The notes below the pieces were generated by a model. The model was not told where the DNA came from. It did no database searches and was given only the letters and a program-made list of their open reading frames with translations. A stretch of 17,607 nucleotides of DNA from CAMCXT01 sp046302715. GTDB taxonomy: Bacteria; Bacteroidota; Bacteroidia; M30B66. Where the stretch lies: assembly GCA_046302715.1 (NCBI GenBank), contig JBKCHQ010000074.1, positions 1 to 17,607 of the forward strand, given 5' to 3'. Shown here piece by piece: positions 7,032-14,977 of this stretch (position 1 is the stretch's first letter; each line of letters begins with the position of its first letter). Made by a program: the position numbers and the translations under genes.

Positions 7032-9731
7032 ATGCGCACATTCATTTATCTGATTCATATTCTGATATTTACTGTTACCCTCACAGCGCAAACGCTACCA
7101 CCTCATTATTCGCATGTGCCTGCAAATGCCGGGGTTAACAATCTGTTTTTTAACGGAGGCGTATGCACTAAATTCCAGTTTATTTACACGCAGGCCGAAA
7201 TTGCTGCGATGAATGCGCCTGTAAACGCAATACTCAGTATCGACACCCTGTGGTTTAGACATGGCGGTGGCGGTGGTGCTTTTACGCAGCTGAGCAATTT
7301 TGTGGTGCGCATGGGCCATACCTCACTTACGAACCCCGGCGCACAATTCAATACTAATTTTAATCTGGGCGCGCCTCAAACCGTGCTTTCTACAGCATCA
7401 TACACCTACACGCCGCTTATTGGAGCTGCAGGGCAGCCCGACGATAATTGGACGTTCATCCCTCTGCAAACGCCCTTTGCGTATAATTACAGCGATAACC
7501 TGTGTATCGAATTTTCGTTCTCCGCTTCCAGTGGTTCTATAGCCGGCAATTTTGCCAACAATGGCGGCGCACCGGTTACGCAGTATGCCTCATCAAATAG
7601 CGCTACCACGGCCGATGGAAGCTCCTCCCGACCCATGCTGGGCATTTCGCGACAAGGTGGCGGGATTAATTGCAGCCCCGATGGAAACTGGTTTTTAATC
7701 AGCAATTACGATGGCGGAAATCTGAGTATCATCGTTGATCAGGATATCCCAGATCTAAAAATCGGTATTTGCACCTACGAACCGGTTAACGTATCGTTTT
7801 CCGGACCTTTCGTTGCTAATATTACCGAAGTGCGCTATGCCGGTTTTAACTCGGCGCAAAACAATAATAATTGTGGGTTCCCCATCTCGACTTCAACATT
7901 TAATGGTGTTGATGCGGGTTTGGTAACCCTTGAGGTGGGTCCGCCGGTAAACATTATCAGTCCACCCAATCCCAACAATATTTTGAATCAGCCAAATGGA
8001 TACAATTTTGGTGTTATCTGTCTTGCAAGTTGCGACATAAATGCCTACCAAGGCGGCTGCAACACGGCCGATCAGGTAATCGACTATTTTCAGACCCAGT
8101 TTGGAGGAAGTCTGCGTGGCGCTGCGGTTCAATATTGCTGCTGGAGGAACGAAACACCGTACCGAGTAAGTCAGCTTTCGGGCAACTGCTGTGCAAATCC
8201 CGATGGTGGTGTGGCAACGGTTACCTACCCTTCAGGACCTTTTTGCACAGGTGATGGTGATGTTAGTCCGGTGTTAACGGGCGACAATTCAGGCACGTTT
8301 TACTCTGTCCCATCGGGTCTTACTATCGATGCTGCCACTGGCGTTATCAATCTTGGAAGCAGCACACCGGGCGATTATGAGATCGTGTATGCCCGGCAAA
8401 TCAACTGCAACGAAGTGCTTATCACGTCGAACTTAACCCTAAATAGCGGCACATCCGAACCGCCTGCGTTCAGTTTCCCCAATCCCATTTGTGTTGCCAG
8501 CACAGCGCAAATACCGCAGCCTCAGAGTGGATTTGCATCGGGCGGAACATTTAGCGCCTCGCCCGCAGGGTTAAGTATTGATGCTTCAAGCGGAACCATC
8601 AATCCCGGCAATTCGCAGCCCGGCCAGTATGCCGTTAGTTATACCATTGCCGCCTCAACCTGTGGCGAAGCGCAAACGTTTACCTTCCCCAACCTCATAA
8701 TTGAGCCCGTACAAGAGCCATATCCACTAGTATTGGGCGATACCTGCCTAACAACACCCTTAACTGTTCAGCTTGGCGGCACGCTGGGAGTGGAAAGTGT
8801 GCAATGGAACATGGGCGATCCTAATGGTGGTGCCAGCAATCTTTCTAACAGCCCAAGCCATAGCCATCAGTATTCGCAGGCGGGCAGCTTTACCATCACA
8901 GCCATCGTGCAATATGGATGCGGCACCGATACCATTACTCGGGTTATTCAAGCCATTGAGTCTGCTACACCGCAACTTTCGTTTGCCTACGCCAATGACC
9001 CGTGTCGCATGAGCAATACGGCCCCGGTTTTAGCGAGTGGCTTTGCTACGGGAGGAATATTTTCGGTGAGCCCTGCCCTACCCCTAAACAATGCAAACGG
9101 CACGCTCGGCGCATTGGGAAATACCGAAGGGGAATTTATCATTACCTACACGTATGCCGGTGGCAACTGCATTGCATCGGGCACATTTAGCGATACCATA
9201 GCCGTGCAGGCCTTTAGCGAAAGTTTGGTTGCGCAACCCGAAAGTGTAACATTAATTCTGGGCGATACTGCTGAACTTGGAGCAAGTGGGACACTAAATT
9301 ATACCTGGAGCCCAGATGAAGGACTGAGTTGTAGCAATTGTTCGTCGCCGCTGGTATTCCCCTCACAAACAACCCAATATGTAGTTTCGGGCATCGACGC
9401 TAATGGTTGCCGAAGTATCGATACTGTGCTCGTTTTTGTGGATATTATTTGCAACGAGGTGTTTATCCCAAGTATTTTTTCGCCCAATGGCAAGGGGCCG
9501 CAAAGCAATGAAAACTTTTGTGTGCTTAGCGACTGCGTGGCGCAATTTAAACTGGCAATCCACAACCGTTGGGGACAACAGGTATTCGAAACCGAAGATA
9601 TTAAACAATGTTGGGACGGTACCTTTAAGGGAACCGAAGCCGCCTCGGGAGTTTACGCGTATAATGTTTATTTAAGGCAATTGGATGGAACGGTGCTGAA
9701 TAAAACGGGGAGCTTGGTGTTGGTGAAGTAG
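7032..9731 (+). CDS. Large secreted protein with PKD-type domain and T9SS type B C-terminal domain
   Basis: The 899-residue protein opens with a signal peptide (MRTFIYLIHILIFTVTLTAQ) and an N-terminal beta-rich region (about 25-240). Three related modules of about 75 residues lie near 397-468, 478-555 and 645-725. Each has an early cysteine, a glycine/TFS..P segment, a GLxIDAxxGxIN-type turn and a PG.Y.V.Y strand. A PKD-like domain (QWNMGDPNGG ... HQYSQAGSFTITAIV) sits between the second and third. The last 93 residues form the type B sorting domain of the gliding-motility family (VFIPSIFSPNGKG ... NRWGQQVFET ... CWDGTFKG ... ASGVYAYNVYL ... VLVK). Such proteins cross the outer membrane by T9SS and stay on, or leave, the surface; adhesion is a common but unproven role. 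It ends 12 bp before a convergent decayed regulator. Confidence 0.9.
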   Translation: MRTFIYLIHILIFTVTLTAQTLPPHYSHVPANAGVNNLFFNGGVCTKFQFIYTQAEIAAMNAPVNAILSIDTLWFRHGGGGGAFTQLSNFVVRMGHTSLTNPGAQFNTNFNLGAPQTVLSTASYTYTPLIGAAGQPDDNWTFIPLQTPFAYNYSDNLCIEFSFSASSGSIAGNFANNGGAPVTQYASSNSATTADGSSSRPMLGISRQGGGINCSPDGNWFLISNYDGGNLSIIVDQDIPDLKIGICTYEPVNVSFSGPFVANITEVRYAGFNSAQNNNNCGFPISTSTFNGVDAGLVTLEVGPPVNIISPPNPNNILNQPNGYNFGVICLASCDINAYQGGCNTADQVIDYFQTQFGGSLRGAAVQYCCWRNETPYRVSQLSGNCCANPDGGVATVTYPSGPFCTGDGDVSPVLTGDNSGTFYSVPSGLTIDAATGVINLGSSTPGDYEIVYARQINCNEVLITSNLTLNSGTSEPPAFSFPNPICVASTAQIPQPQSGFASGGTFSASPAGLSIDASSGTINPGNSQPGQYAVSYTIAASTCGEAQTFTFPNLIIEPVQEPYPLVLGDTCLTTPLTVQLGGTLGVESVQWNMGDPNGGASNLSNSPSHSHQYSQAGSFTITAIVQYGCGTDTITRVIQAIESATPQLSFAYANDPCRMSNTAPVLASGFATGGIFSVSPALPLNNANGTLGALGNTEGEFIITYTYAGGNCIASGTFSDTIAVQAFSESLVAQPESVTLILGDTAELGASGTLNYTWSPDEGLSCSNCSSPLVFPSQTTQYVVSGIDANGCRSIDTVLVFVDIICNEVFIPSIFSPNGKGPQSNENFCVLSDCVAQFKLAIHNRWGQQVFETEDIKQCWDGTFKGTEAASGVYAYNVYLRQLDGTVLNKTGSLVLVK

Positions 9732-9743
9732 TGCCTTTATAAG

Positions 9744-10440
9744 CTACAACTTAACCCGCATTAAAAACTCTTCGCGCCGCGATTTTGAAATATCAATTTT
9801 GCTATCATCGCTTAAAATCAAATATCCGCCATTGCCTTTATGATACGCTTTTAATTCGCGCAGATTAATAATATGTGAAGCGTGAACACGGATAAATCTT
9901 TTTTATTCAACATCTCTTCATACTGTTTTATATTGCGCGAAATGGTGAGCGGACGCGCATTTTTAAAATGAAAGATGGTGTAATTACGGTCGGCTTCGCA
10001 ACGAATTAAATCGCTCAGATTAAAAAACTCAAAGCCTTGCTGGGTGGGCAATGCAAGCCGATTGGTTTCGCCGTTAATCGATTCTACCAGCAATTGTATA
10101 CTGTCTTTCATATCGGTATAATACGGATGATCCAAGGCTTTGTGCACCGCATTTACCAGATCAACCTTATCAAAAGGCTTAAGAATGTAATCGACAGCAT
10201 TTACCTTAAATGCTTTTATGGCAAAAGAATCAAAAGCACTGATGAAAATTAGTCTGAAGTTTTTATGGGAGGTTAATTCCAAAAACTCAAAGCCACTTTG
10301 GTCGCCCAGCTCAATATCCAGAAAAACAAGGCTTGGCTCCAGCTGATTGCATAGCCAAACAGCTTCAGTACAGGTTGAAGCTTCGAAACTCAAATCCAGT
10401 TGCGGAAACTCATCCTCGAGCATGCAGATATTACTGGGGT
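9744..10440 (-). pseudogene. LytTR-family response regulator, N-terminus missing and frameshifted
   Basis: The receiver domain is recognisable from helix 1 (NICMLEDEFPQLDL) through the phosphoacceptor strand LVFLDIELG, the FISAFDSFA switch serine and the KPFD lysine. The strand with the acidic DD pair that should precede helix 1 is gone: upstream of about 10440 the frame reads unrelated sequence with only a TTG start at 10498. The LytTR DNA-binding domain starts normally (RNYTIFHFKNARPLTISRNIKQYEEML). At an A6 run (9899-9904 on the plus strand as T6) the frame shifts. One extra A restores the rest: KRFIRVHASHIINLRELKAY, then GNGGYLILSDDSKIDISKS to a TAG at 9744-9746. Intact relatives pair with a membrane histidine kinase; none is adjacent. 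The gene looks dead through 5' loss, with the homopolymer shift as a second lesion or a sequencing error. Confidence 0.85.
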
Positions 10441-10558
10441 TACCTCGCACGAAATTGAATTTTTCTTTGCCTACTGGCTCAAATCGAACGGCTTTCAATT
10501 TGAATTGGCCGAAAGCGAAGAAGATGCGGGCAATTGGCGGGCGTTTAGAAAGAGATAA
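10439..10558 (+). pseudogene. Orphan C-terminal fragment of an unidentified gene
   Basis: On the plus strand, about 39 codons from near 10439 to the TAA at 10556-10558 read as credible protein: VTSHEIEFFFAYWLKSNGF, then QFELAESEEDAGNWRAFRKR. Codon use and composition look coding, with alternating aromatic and charged residues. There is no start codon at a sensible place and the upstream sequence belongs to the minus-strand response regulator. The fragment therefore appears to be the 3' end of a gene cut off at the same point where the regulator loses its N-terminus. I do not recognise the family. Its left boundary is uncertain by several codons. Confidence 0.45.
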
Positions 10559-10712
10559 TCGAGTCTGGAAAAAAGCATCCCATTAATTGCTCATTCGGCT
10601 GCATAACACTTGCTAATTCTCCGTCGTTGTTCATCCCAACCCTAAACATAATTCAATTTTAATTTGTTATCTTTATCGTCTTTACGTTGTACGTTAAATA
10701 AATCTACCCCCA

Positions 10713-11456
10713 ATGAAATTTAACATTTGCCTCGCATTGCTCGTTGTTATTTTAACTGTTTCCTGTAAAAAGGATAACGAAGAGATACCGACCGCCGATA
10801 AAGCAACCGTAGCCGTAACGGTTAACAACTCAAGCGGTACATCTGCGGTTAACCTCACCTCATTCGTTACCAATCCGCTCAATATTTCGTACCGAACCGA
10901 TTTGCTCAAATACATTATCAGCAACATGAAATTGGTGCGCGACGATGGTACCGAAGTATCATTTCCCAATGTGGAATTGATTAACCAGGAAGACGCTTCA
11001 AGCTTGTCGTTTAACCTGGCTGATGTGCCAAACGGAAGCTATTCCGCCATGCGCTTTGTTTTGGGGCTCGACTCGCTGCAAAATGCAACGCTCGTAAATG
11101 GAGGCGATCTCGACCCCTCTGATGGAATGGTTTGGACCTGGAATACCGGTTATATCTTTCTGAAGCATGAGGGCCGTTTTATTGATTCAACCGGCGCGCA
11201 ACAACCTTTTTTCTTTCATTACGGCACCAATAGAGCCTATACCGAAATTGAAGTTCCTATTGAAAATCTTACCATAAATGGAGAGATGCGTAAGTTACGG
11301 TTGAATTTCGATCTGGCGAAAATGTATTCCGAACCCAATCCCATAAGTTACTTTAGATATACCAACCAACAAAGCCTTACGCAAAGCGATCTGGCCTGGA
11401 TTGAATTGTTAAAGGAAAATCTTAAAATATCCTTCACTGCCACCCTCGAACCATGA
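10713..11456 (+). CDS. mbnP: MbnP-family copper-associated lipoprotein
   Basis: The 247-residue protein begins with a lipoprotein signal (LTVSC, lipidated Cys18) followed by KKDNEE. The body is typical of the MbnP family: a YIISNMKLVRDDGT strand region, a VPNGSYSAMRFVLGLDSLQN segment, then LDPSDGMVWTWNTGYIFLKH with W141 and W143, and a PFFFHYGTNRAYTEIEVP strand. MbnP proteins are paired with a MauG-like di-heme enzyme, MbnH, that converts a tryptophan to kynurenine to form a copper site; this is known from methanotroph methanobactin operons. Here the stop overlaps the start of the MbnH-like gene in ATGA, implying coupled translation. There is no methanobactin precursor gene nearby. Charged residues after the lipid cysteine partly match the Bacteroidetes surface lipoprotein export signal. 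Confidence 0.88.
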   Translation: MKFNICLALLVVILTVSCKKDNEEIPTADKATVAVTVNNSSGTSAVNLTSFVTNPLNISYRTDLLKYIISNMKLVRDDGTEVSFPNVELINQEDASSLSFNLADVPNGSYSAMRFVLGLDSLQNATLVNGGDLDPSDGMVWTWNTGYIFLKHEGRFIDSTGAQQPFFFHYGTNRAYTEIEVPIENLTINGEMRKLRLNFDLAKMYSEPNPISYFRYTNQQSLTQSDLAWIELLKENLKISFTATLEP

Positions 11457-12493
11457 GGTTTTATGTTGCTATTACACTTACCGTTTTAATATTCACCTCA
11501 TGCAGGAAGGATGAGCAGAGTGATTTTGAGGTAAATCCAACCCCAGTTGCCCTGGATATTCCGTCAAGTTTTCCTCAAGCGCTCATTCCGGCCGACAACC
11601 CACTCACCGAAGAAGGAATTTTCCTGGGGAGAAAATTGTTTTATGATCCCATTCTATCGGGCGACAATACCATTTCGTGCGCATCATGTCATATGCAAAA
11701 TGCAGCTTTTGTGGATGCGGGGACACAATTTAGCCTAGGGGTAAACGGTGCCGTAGGTACCCGTAATGCCATGCCGCTGTTTAATTTGGCCTGGGGACCC
11801 GGTTTTTTCTGGGACGGGGGCGCTACAAACCTTGAATCGCAGGTTATTGGCCCCATTACTAATCCGGTGGAGATGCATGAAAATCTCGAACATGCGCTAA
11901 ATGAATTAAAAGCACATCCCGAGTACCCCTACCTCTTTTTCAAGGCATTTGGCAGCAATTCCATCACAACGGCAAACCTTATGCGTGCTGTGGCCCAATT
12001 TGAACGTACCTTAATTTCTGCCGACTCCAAATATGACCGATATCTAAAAGGACAGGCAACCTTGACCGAGCAAGAATTAAATGGCCTTAATTTATTTACG
12101 GATATGAATAAAGGCGATTGCAATCACTGCCATGCCTTGGGCGGTCTGTTTACCGATTTTGGATACCGCAATACGGGTTTGGATTTTGATTATGCCGACG
12201 AGGGCCGCTATCTCATCACGCTGAACGAGGCCGATAAAGGCAAGTTTAAAACTCCTTCGTTACGTAATATTGCATTAACCGCACCCTACATGCACGACGG
12301 CCGTTTTGCCACGCTCATGGAATGTATTGAGCACTATAATACAGGCTTTGTGTTACATCCCAACCTCGATCCGGCACTGGCTTTCGTAAATCAGGGCCGC
12401 ATGACACCACAGGAAATGCAAGACATTGTGGCTTTTTTAAATACCCTCACCGATTCAACATTTATCAATAATCCAAAGTTTGCGGCACCATAA
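11453..12493 (+). CDS. mbnH: Di-heme cytochrome c peroxidase / MbnH-like enzyme, lipoprotein
   Basis: The 346-residue protein has a lipobox (IFTSC, Cys17) followed by RKDE, a good match to the C-x-K-(D/E)2 surface export signal known from Capnocytophaga. Two c-type heme sites are present, C76-ASC-H80 and C223-NHC-H227. Family segments around them are FLGRKLFYDPILSGDNTISC, FWDGGATNLESQ, GPITNPVEMHEN and FKTPSLRNIALTAPYMHDGR. This is the bacterial di-heme peroxidase/MauG family. Directly following mbnP with a 4-bp overlap, it is best read as the MbnH that modifies its partner, although a plain peroxidase role reducing hydrogen peroxide cannot be excluded. Heme attachment requires export, consistent with the signal peptide. 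Confidence 0.9.
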   Translation: MRFYVAITLTVLIFTSCRKDEQSDFEVNPTPVALDIPSSFPQALIPADNPLTEEGIFLGRKLFYDPILSGDNTISCASCHMQNAAFVDAGTQFSLGVNGAVGTRNAMPLFNLAWGPGFFWDGGATNLESQVIGPITNPVEMHENLEHALNELKAHPEYPYLFFKAFGSNSITTANLMRAVAQFERTLISADSKYDRYLKGQATLTEQELNGLNLFTDMNKGDCNHCHALGGLFTDFGYRNTGLDFDYADEGRYLITLNEADKGKFKTPSLRNIALTAPYMHDGRFATLMECIEHYNTGFVLHPNLDPALAFVNQGRMTPQEMQDIVAFLNTLTDSTFINNPKFAAP

Positions 12494-12534
12494 ACAAGGA
12501 ACGTCCCATGGGATTATTTCCTATAATTGTGCCT

Positions 12535-13590
12535 ATGAAAACGCTTACACTAACTTTTTCACTCCTTGCATTAGGCCATTACACTAAAGGCCAATGCAAC
12601 TTTAACGCTTCCCTGTCGCCTCAATCTGTAATTCTGTGTCCGAACGAAAGCGCCCAACTTTCATTAAATAGTGATGCAGCCAACATTGCGAGTATTGTAT
12701 GGTACAAGTGGCTTGGCTTTGGGAATTTCCAACCCGAAGTAATACCTGGTTTTGCAAATCAGGAGCAGGTTCTGTTGAACACCTTCGAACATTCGGGATA
12801 TTATTTTTTTGCATCGGTAACTGTTGATGGCTGCACCGAAAACACCGATACGGTTTTAGTGGACGGATACCTGTTTTTACCCCCAGTAGTTGCACATGGC
12901 GGAACGGCTCAACTTACTCAAAACGGCTGGGAAGTGGCCTGCGGCCAAACAGCAACGCTTGAATTGATGATGCCGTACACCCAAAGCATCACCTGGTTTC
13001 GTAATGGAGTGCCGATGCCGGGCGAGACCGATAACCTATTGAATATTGTAGAAAGTGGATTGTACACCGTGCAGGGCGCACCGGAATTATGTCCTGCCCT
13101 TCTTACCCCGCTTGGATTAGAGCTTGAATACACCGTGTTGCCCGATCCAGAGGTTACGGTATCCGTTACAGGAAACCAACTCAGCGTTGCCGAAGGTATT
13201 TCGTGGCAATGGATGTATAACGGCGACTCACTTACAGGCAGCACACAAGCCTCACTCGAAGCACTCGAAAGCGGACAGTATCAGGTTTGGGTTGATTTTG
13301 GAGGGGGCTGCACGGTGCTTTCAGACCCTGTTGAAATTTTGTTAACCGGTCAAATGGGTTTATTTGAACATAAGTTAAAGGTATACCCTAACCCCTTTCA
13401 GGATTTAATTTTTCTTGATACCGACGAACATTTTCAGTTTAAGCTAATGGATGCGAGTGGCAGAGAAATGATGCGAGGCACTAATAATTTGAAAACAATT
13501 ACCGTTGGCGATGATATTCCTTCAGGTTTCTATATTCTAGAACTATTTGACGGATTAAATTCAAATCGAATTCCACTAATAAAGAAATAG
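12535..13590 (+). CDS. Secreted protein with Ig-like region and T9SS type A sorting domain
   Basis: The ATG at 12535 gives a signal peptide (MKTLTLTFSLLALGHYTKGQ); an in-frame ATG at 12508 would add nine residues ahead of it and was not chosen. The middle, about residues 25-270, has beta-rich Ig-like repeats: NESAQLSLNS ... VWYKW, then TATLELMMP ... ITWFRNGVPMPGE, then ISWQWMYNGDSL ... SGQYQVWV. The final ~75 residues are the type A sorting domain: KVYPNPFQDLIFL, FKLMDASGREM, IPSGFYILELFDG, ending IPLIKK. The gene starts 41 bp after the di-heme enzyme gene on the same strand and is probably its operon partner. If so, the cluster would put three proteins at or beyond the outer membrane. No enzymatic motif was seen. 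Confidence 0.88.
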   Translation: MKTLTLTFSLLALGHYTKGQCNFNASLSPQSVILCPNESAQLSLNSDAANIASIVWYKWLGFGNFQPEVIPGFANQEQVLLNTFEHSGYYFFASVTVDGCTENTDTVLVDGYLFLPPVVAHGGTAQLTQNGWEVACGQTATLELMMPYTQSITWFRNGVPMPGETDNLLNIVESGLYTVQGAPELCPALLTPLGLELEYTVLPDPEVTVSVTGNQLSVAEGISWQWMYNGDSLTGSTQASLEALESGQYQVWVDFGGGCTVLSDPVEILLTGQMGLFEHKLKVYPNPFQDLIFLDTDEHFQFKLMDASGREMMRGTNNLKTITVGDDIPSGFYILELFDGLNSNRIPLIKK

Positions 13591-13598
13591 ATTACTGG

Positions 13599-14861
13599 CT
13601 AATAATTTATGATTTTTGCCAATATTCCACTAAGGTTTTTTCTGGAGTAAAGTAAGCCACGTTCGTTGATAATACATGTGTTTTTCGCATTATTATGAAG
13701 TTCGATATATCTTTTAATTCCATGCACATCCGAATAATCGAAAATTTTCCCGCACTGTGTTTCTTTAATTAAATCAGCCAAATCTCCATCAACTGGTCCA
13801 ATAGCCAAAACCGGCTTGCCCGAAGCCAGGTATTCGAAAAATTTACCAGTAATGATACCTTTATTATTTTCAACCTGAGGAATGACTAAAAGCAATATGC
13901 CAGCTTGTTGAAGAAATTCTATGGATTGGCGGTGGGGTACATGAGAAATATATTCAATTTTTGAGGGGGTTTTGGCAAGCCCTTCCTGCTGGCTTTGGCT
14001 TATTTTCCCTACAAATCGGAGTTTTACATCGGAGCCCAGCTCTTGAAGTGCCGTGATAAATCCATGCAGAGGATATTCATCAGAGAGCGTTCCTGTATAG
14101 GTGATGTTAGGCTCTACATCGGTTTGAGGTTGAGCGCTTTCAAAGTCGGTTTCGTCGAACCCATTGGGAATAATGTGAATCTTTTCTGAAATATTCTTCG
14201 TCGTTTTTGAAGCATAAATACGGGCAAGATCTGCGCTCACGGTAATTATTTTATCGGCATTCTCAACCACAGTTCGCTCATAGTTTTTATCCATCCACTT
14301 TGCCAGTGGCGTATGGTAAAACTGATTGTAATAATAGATGTCGGTCCAGGGGTCGCGCAAATCAGCTATCCATCGAATGTGTAACTGTTGTTTTAATTTA
14401 AGTCCGATAAGTTGAGTCGAATGGGGCGGACTGGTAGTAATAACCGTATCAATGTTTAAATCTCGAATAAGCTGTACGGCCTTTTTATATGCGAACGAAT
14501 TCCAGCCTTTGCGTGGATCGGGCAACATAAAATTGCCACGAATAAACGCCATTAACTTGTGCTTGAACGAACGGTCATGCGCAGGACCAATGCCTCCGGT
14601 GGGCAATTCTTTTTTCCCGGTAAATTTTCGGTACCATTTAAAATAATCGGTGGCCTGAGTTGTAAACACCTTCGTTTCTTTCGCCACTTCGGCGCATAGC
14701 GTAGCATCCATAACAGGATATGCGGCAACATTCGCATCAACTGTGAGAACGATGGGCTCTATACCAAATTGGGGAAGGTACTTAACGAATTTCAACCAGC
14801 GCTGAACGCCAGCGCCTCCTGAAGGTGGCCAATAATAGGTGATAACAAGCACCCTTTTCAT
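13599..14861 (-). CDS. Glycosyltransferase family 4-like, GT-B fold
   Basis: The 420-residue cytoplasmic protein has the N-terminal acceptor-side loop ITYYWPPSGGAGVQRWLKF (residues 7-25). It continues with TTSPPHSTQLIGLKL, IADLRDPWTDIYYY, the interdomain region IITVSADLA, IHIIPNGFDETDF, and the donor-side ITGKFFEYLASGKPVLAIG, which holds the E-x7-E-like nucleotide-sugar contact. This group adds sugars to surface polysaccharide or lipid carriers; the YYWPPSGGAGVQR opening is typical of Bacteroidota members. It faces the T9SS gene tail-to-tail with 8 bp between. No other polysaccharide gene is next to it, so its pathway is open. Confidence 0.9.
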   Translation of the reverse strand: MKRVLVITYYWPPSGGAGVQRWLKFVKYLPQFGIEPIVLTVDANVAAYPVMDATLCAEVAKETKVFTTQATDYFKWYRKFTGKKELPTGGIGPAHDRSFKHKLMAFIRGNFMLPDPRKGWNSFAYKKAVQLIRDLNIDTVITTSPPHSTQLIGLKLKQQLHIRWIADLRDPWTDIYYYNQFYHTPLAKWMDKNYERTVVENADKIITVSADLARIYASKTTKNISEKIHIIPNGFDETDFESAQPQTDVEPNITYTGTLSDEYPLHGFITALQELGSDVKLRFVGKISQSQQEGLAKTPSKIEYISHVPHRQSIEFLQQAGILLLVIPQVENNKGIITGKFFEYLASGKPVLAIGPVDGDLADLIKETQCGKIFDYSDVHGIKRYIELHNNAKNTCIINERGLLYSRKNLSGILAKIINY

Positions 14862-14866
14862 TAAAA

Positions 14867-14874
14867 CAAAGATA
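14867..14874 (-). promoter_or_regulatory. Bacteroidetes -7 element TATCTTTG for the glycosyltransferase
   Basis: The minus strand reads TATCTTTG, the same sequence as the tRNA -7 box, ending 5 nt before the ATG at 14861. No convincing TTTG at -33 is present. The spacing again suggests transcription starting at about the start codon. Confidence 0.5.
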
Positions 14875-14965
14875 GCTTCCTAACCAATACATTTACACCG
14901 CCTAAAAAGATATTCACGATGCATTAATGGCATGATTTTTTTCGTTGATTTATAAAACAAATGAA

Positions 14966-14973
14966 TCGTTTTG
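14966..14973 (+). promoter_or_regulatory. Possible -7 element (near match TCGTTTTG) before the DUF1287 gene
   Basis: TCGTTTTG differs from TAnnTTTG at the second base and ends 4 nt before the ATG at 14978. A GTTG lies 18 nt upstream as a possible -33 box. It is listed mainly because the placement repeats that seen before other starts in the window, and because it favours 14978 over the upstream ATG at 14945. Confidence 0.3.
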
Positions 14974-14977
14974 CATT

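Noticed and set aside
10347..10586. Plus-strand frame antisense to the response regulator start
   Set aside because: Its residues have no coding character; the adjacent frame (10439-10558) is the one that reads like protein.
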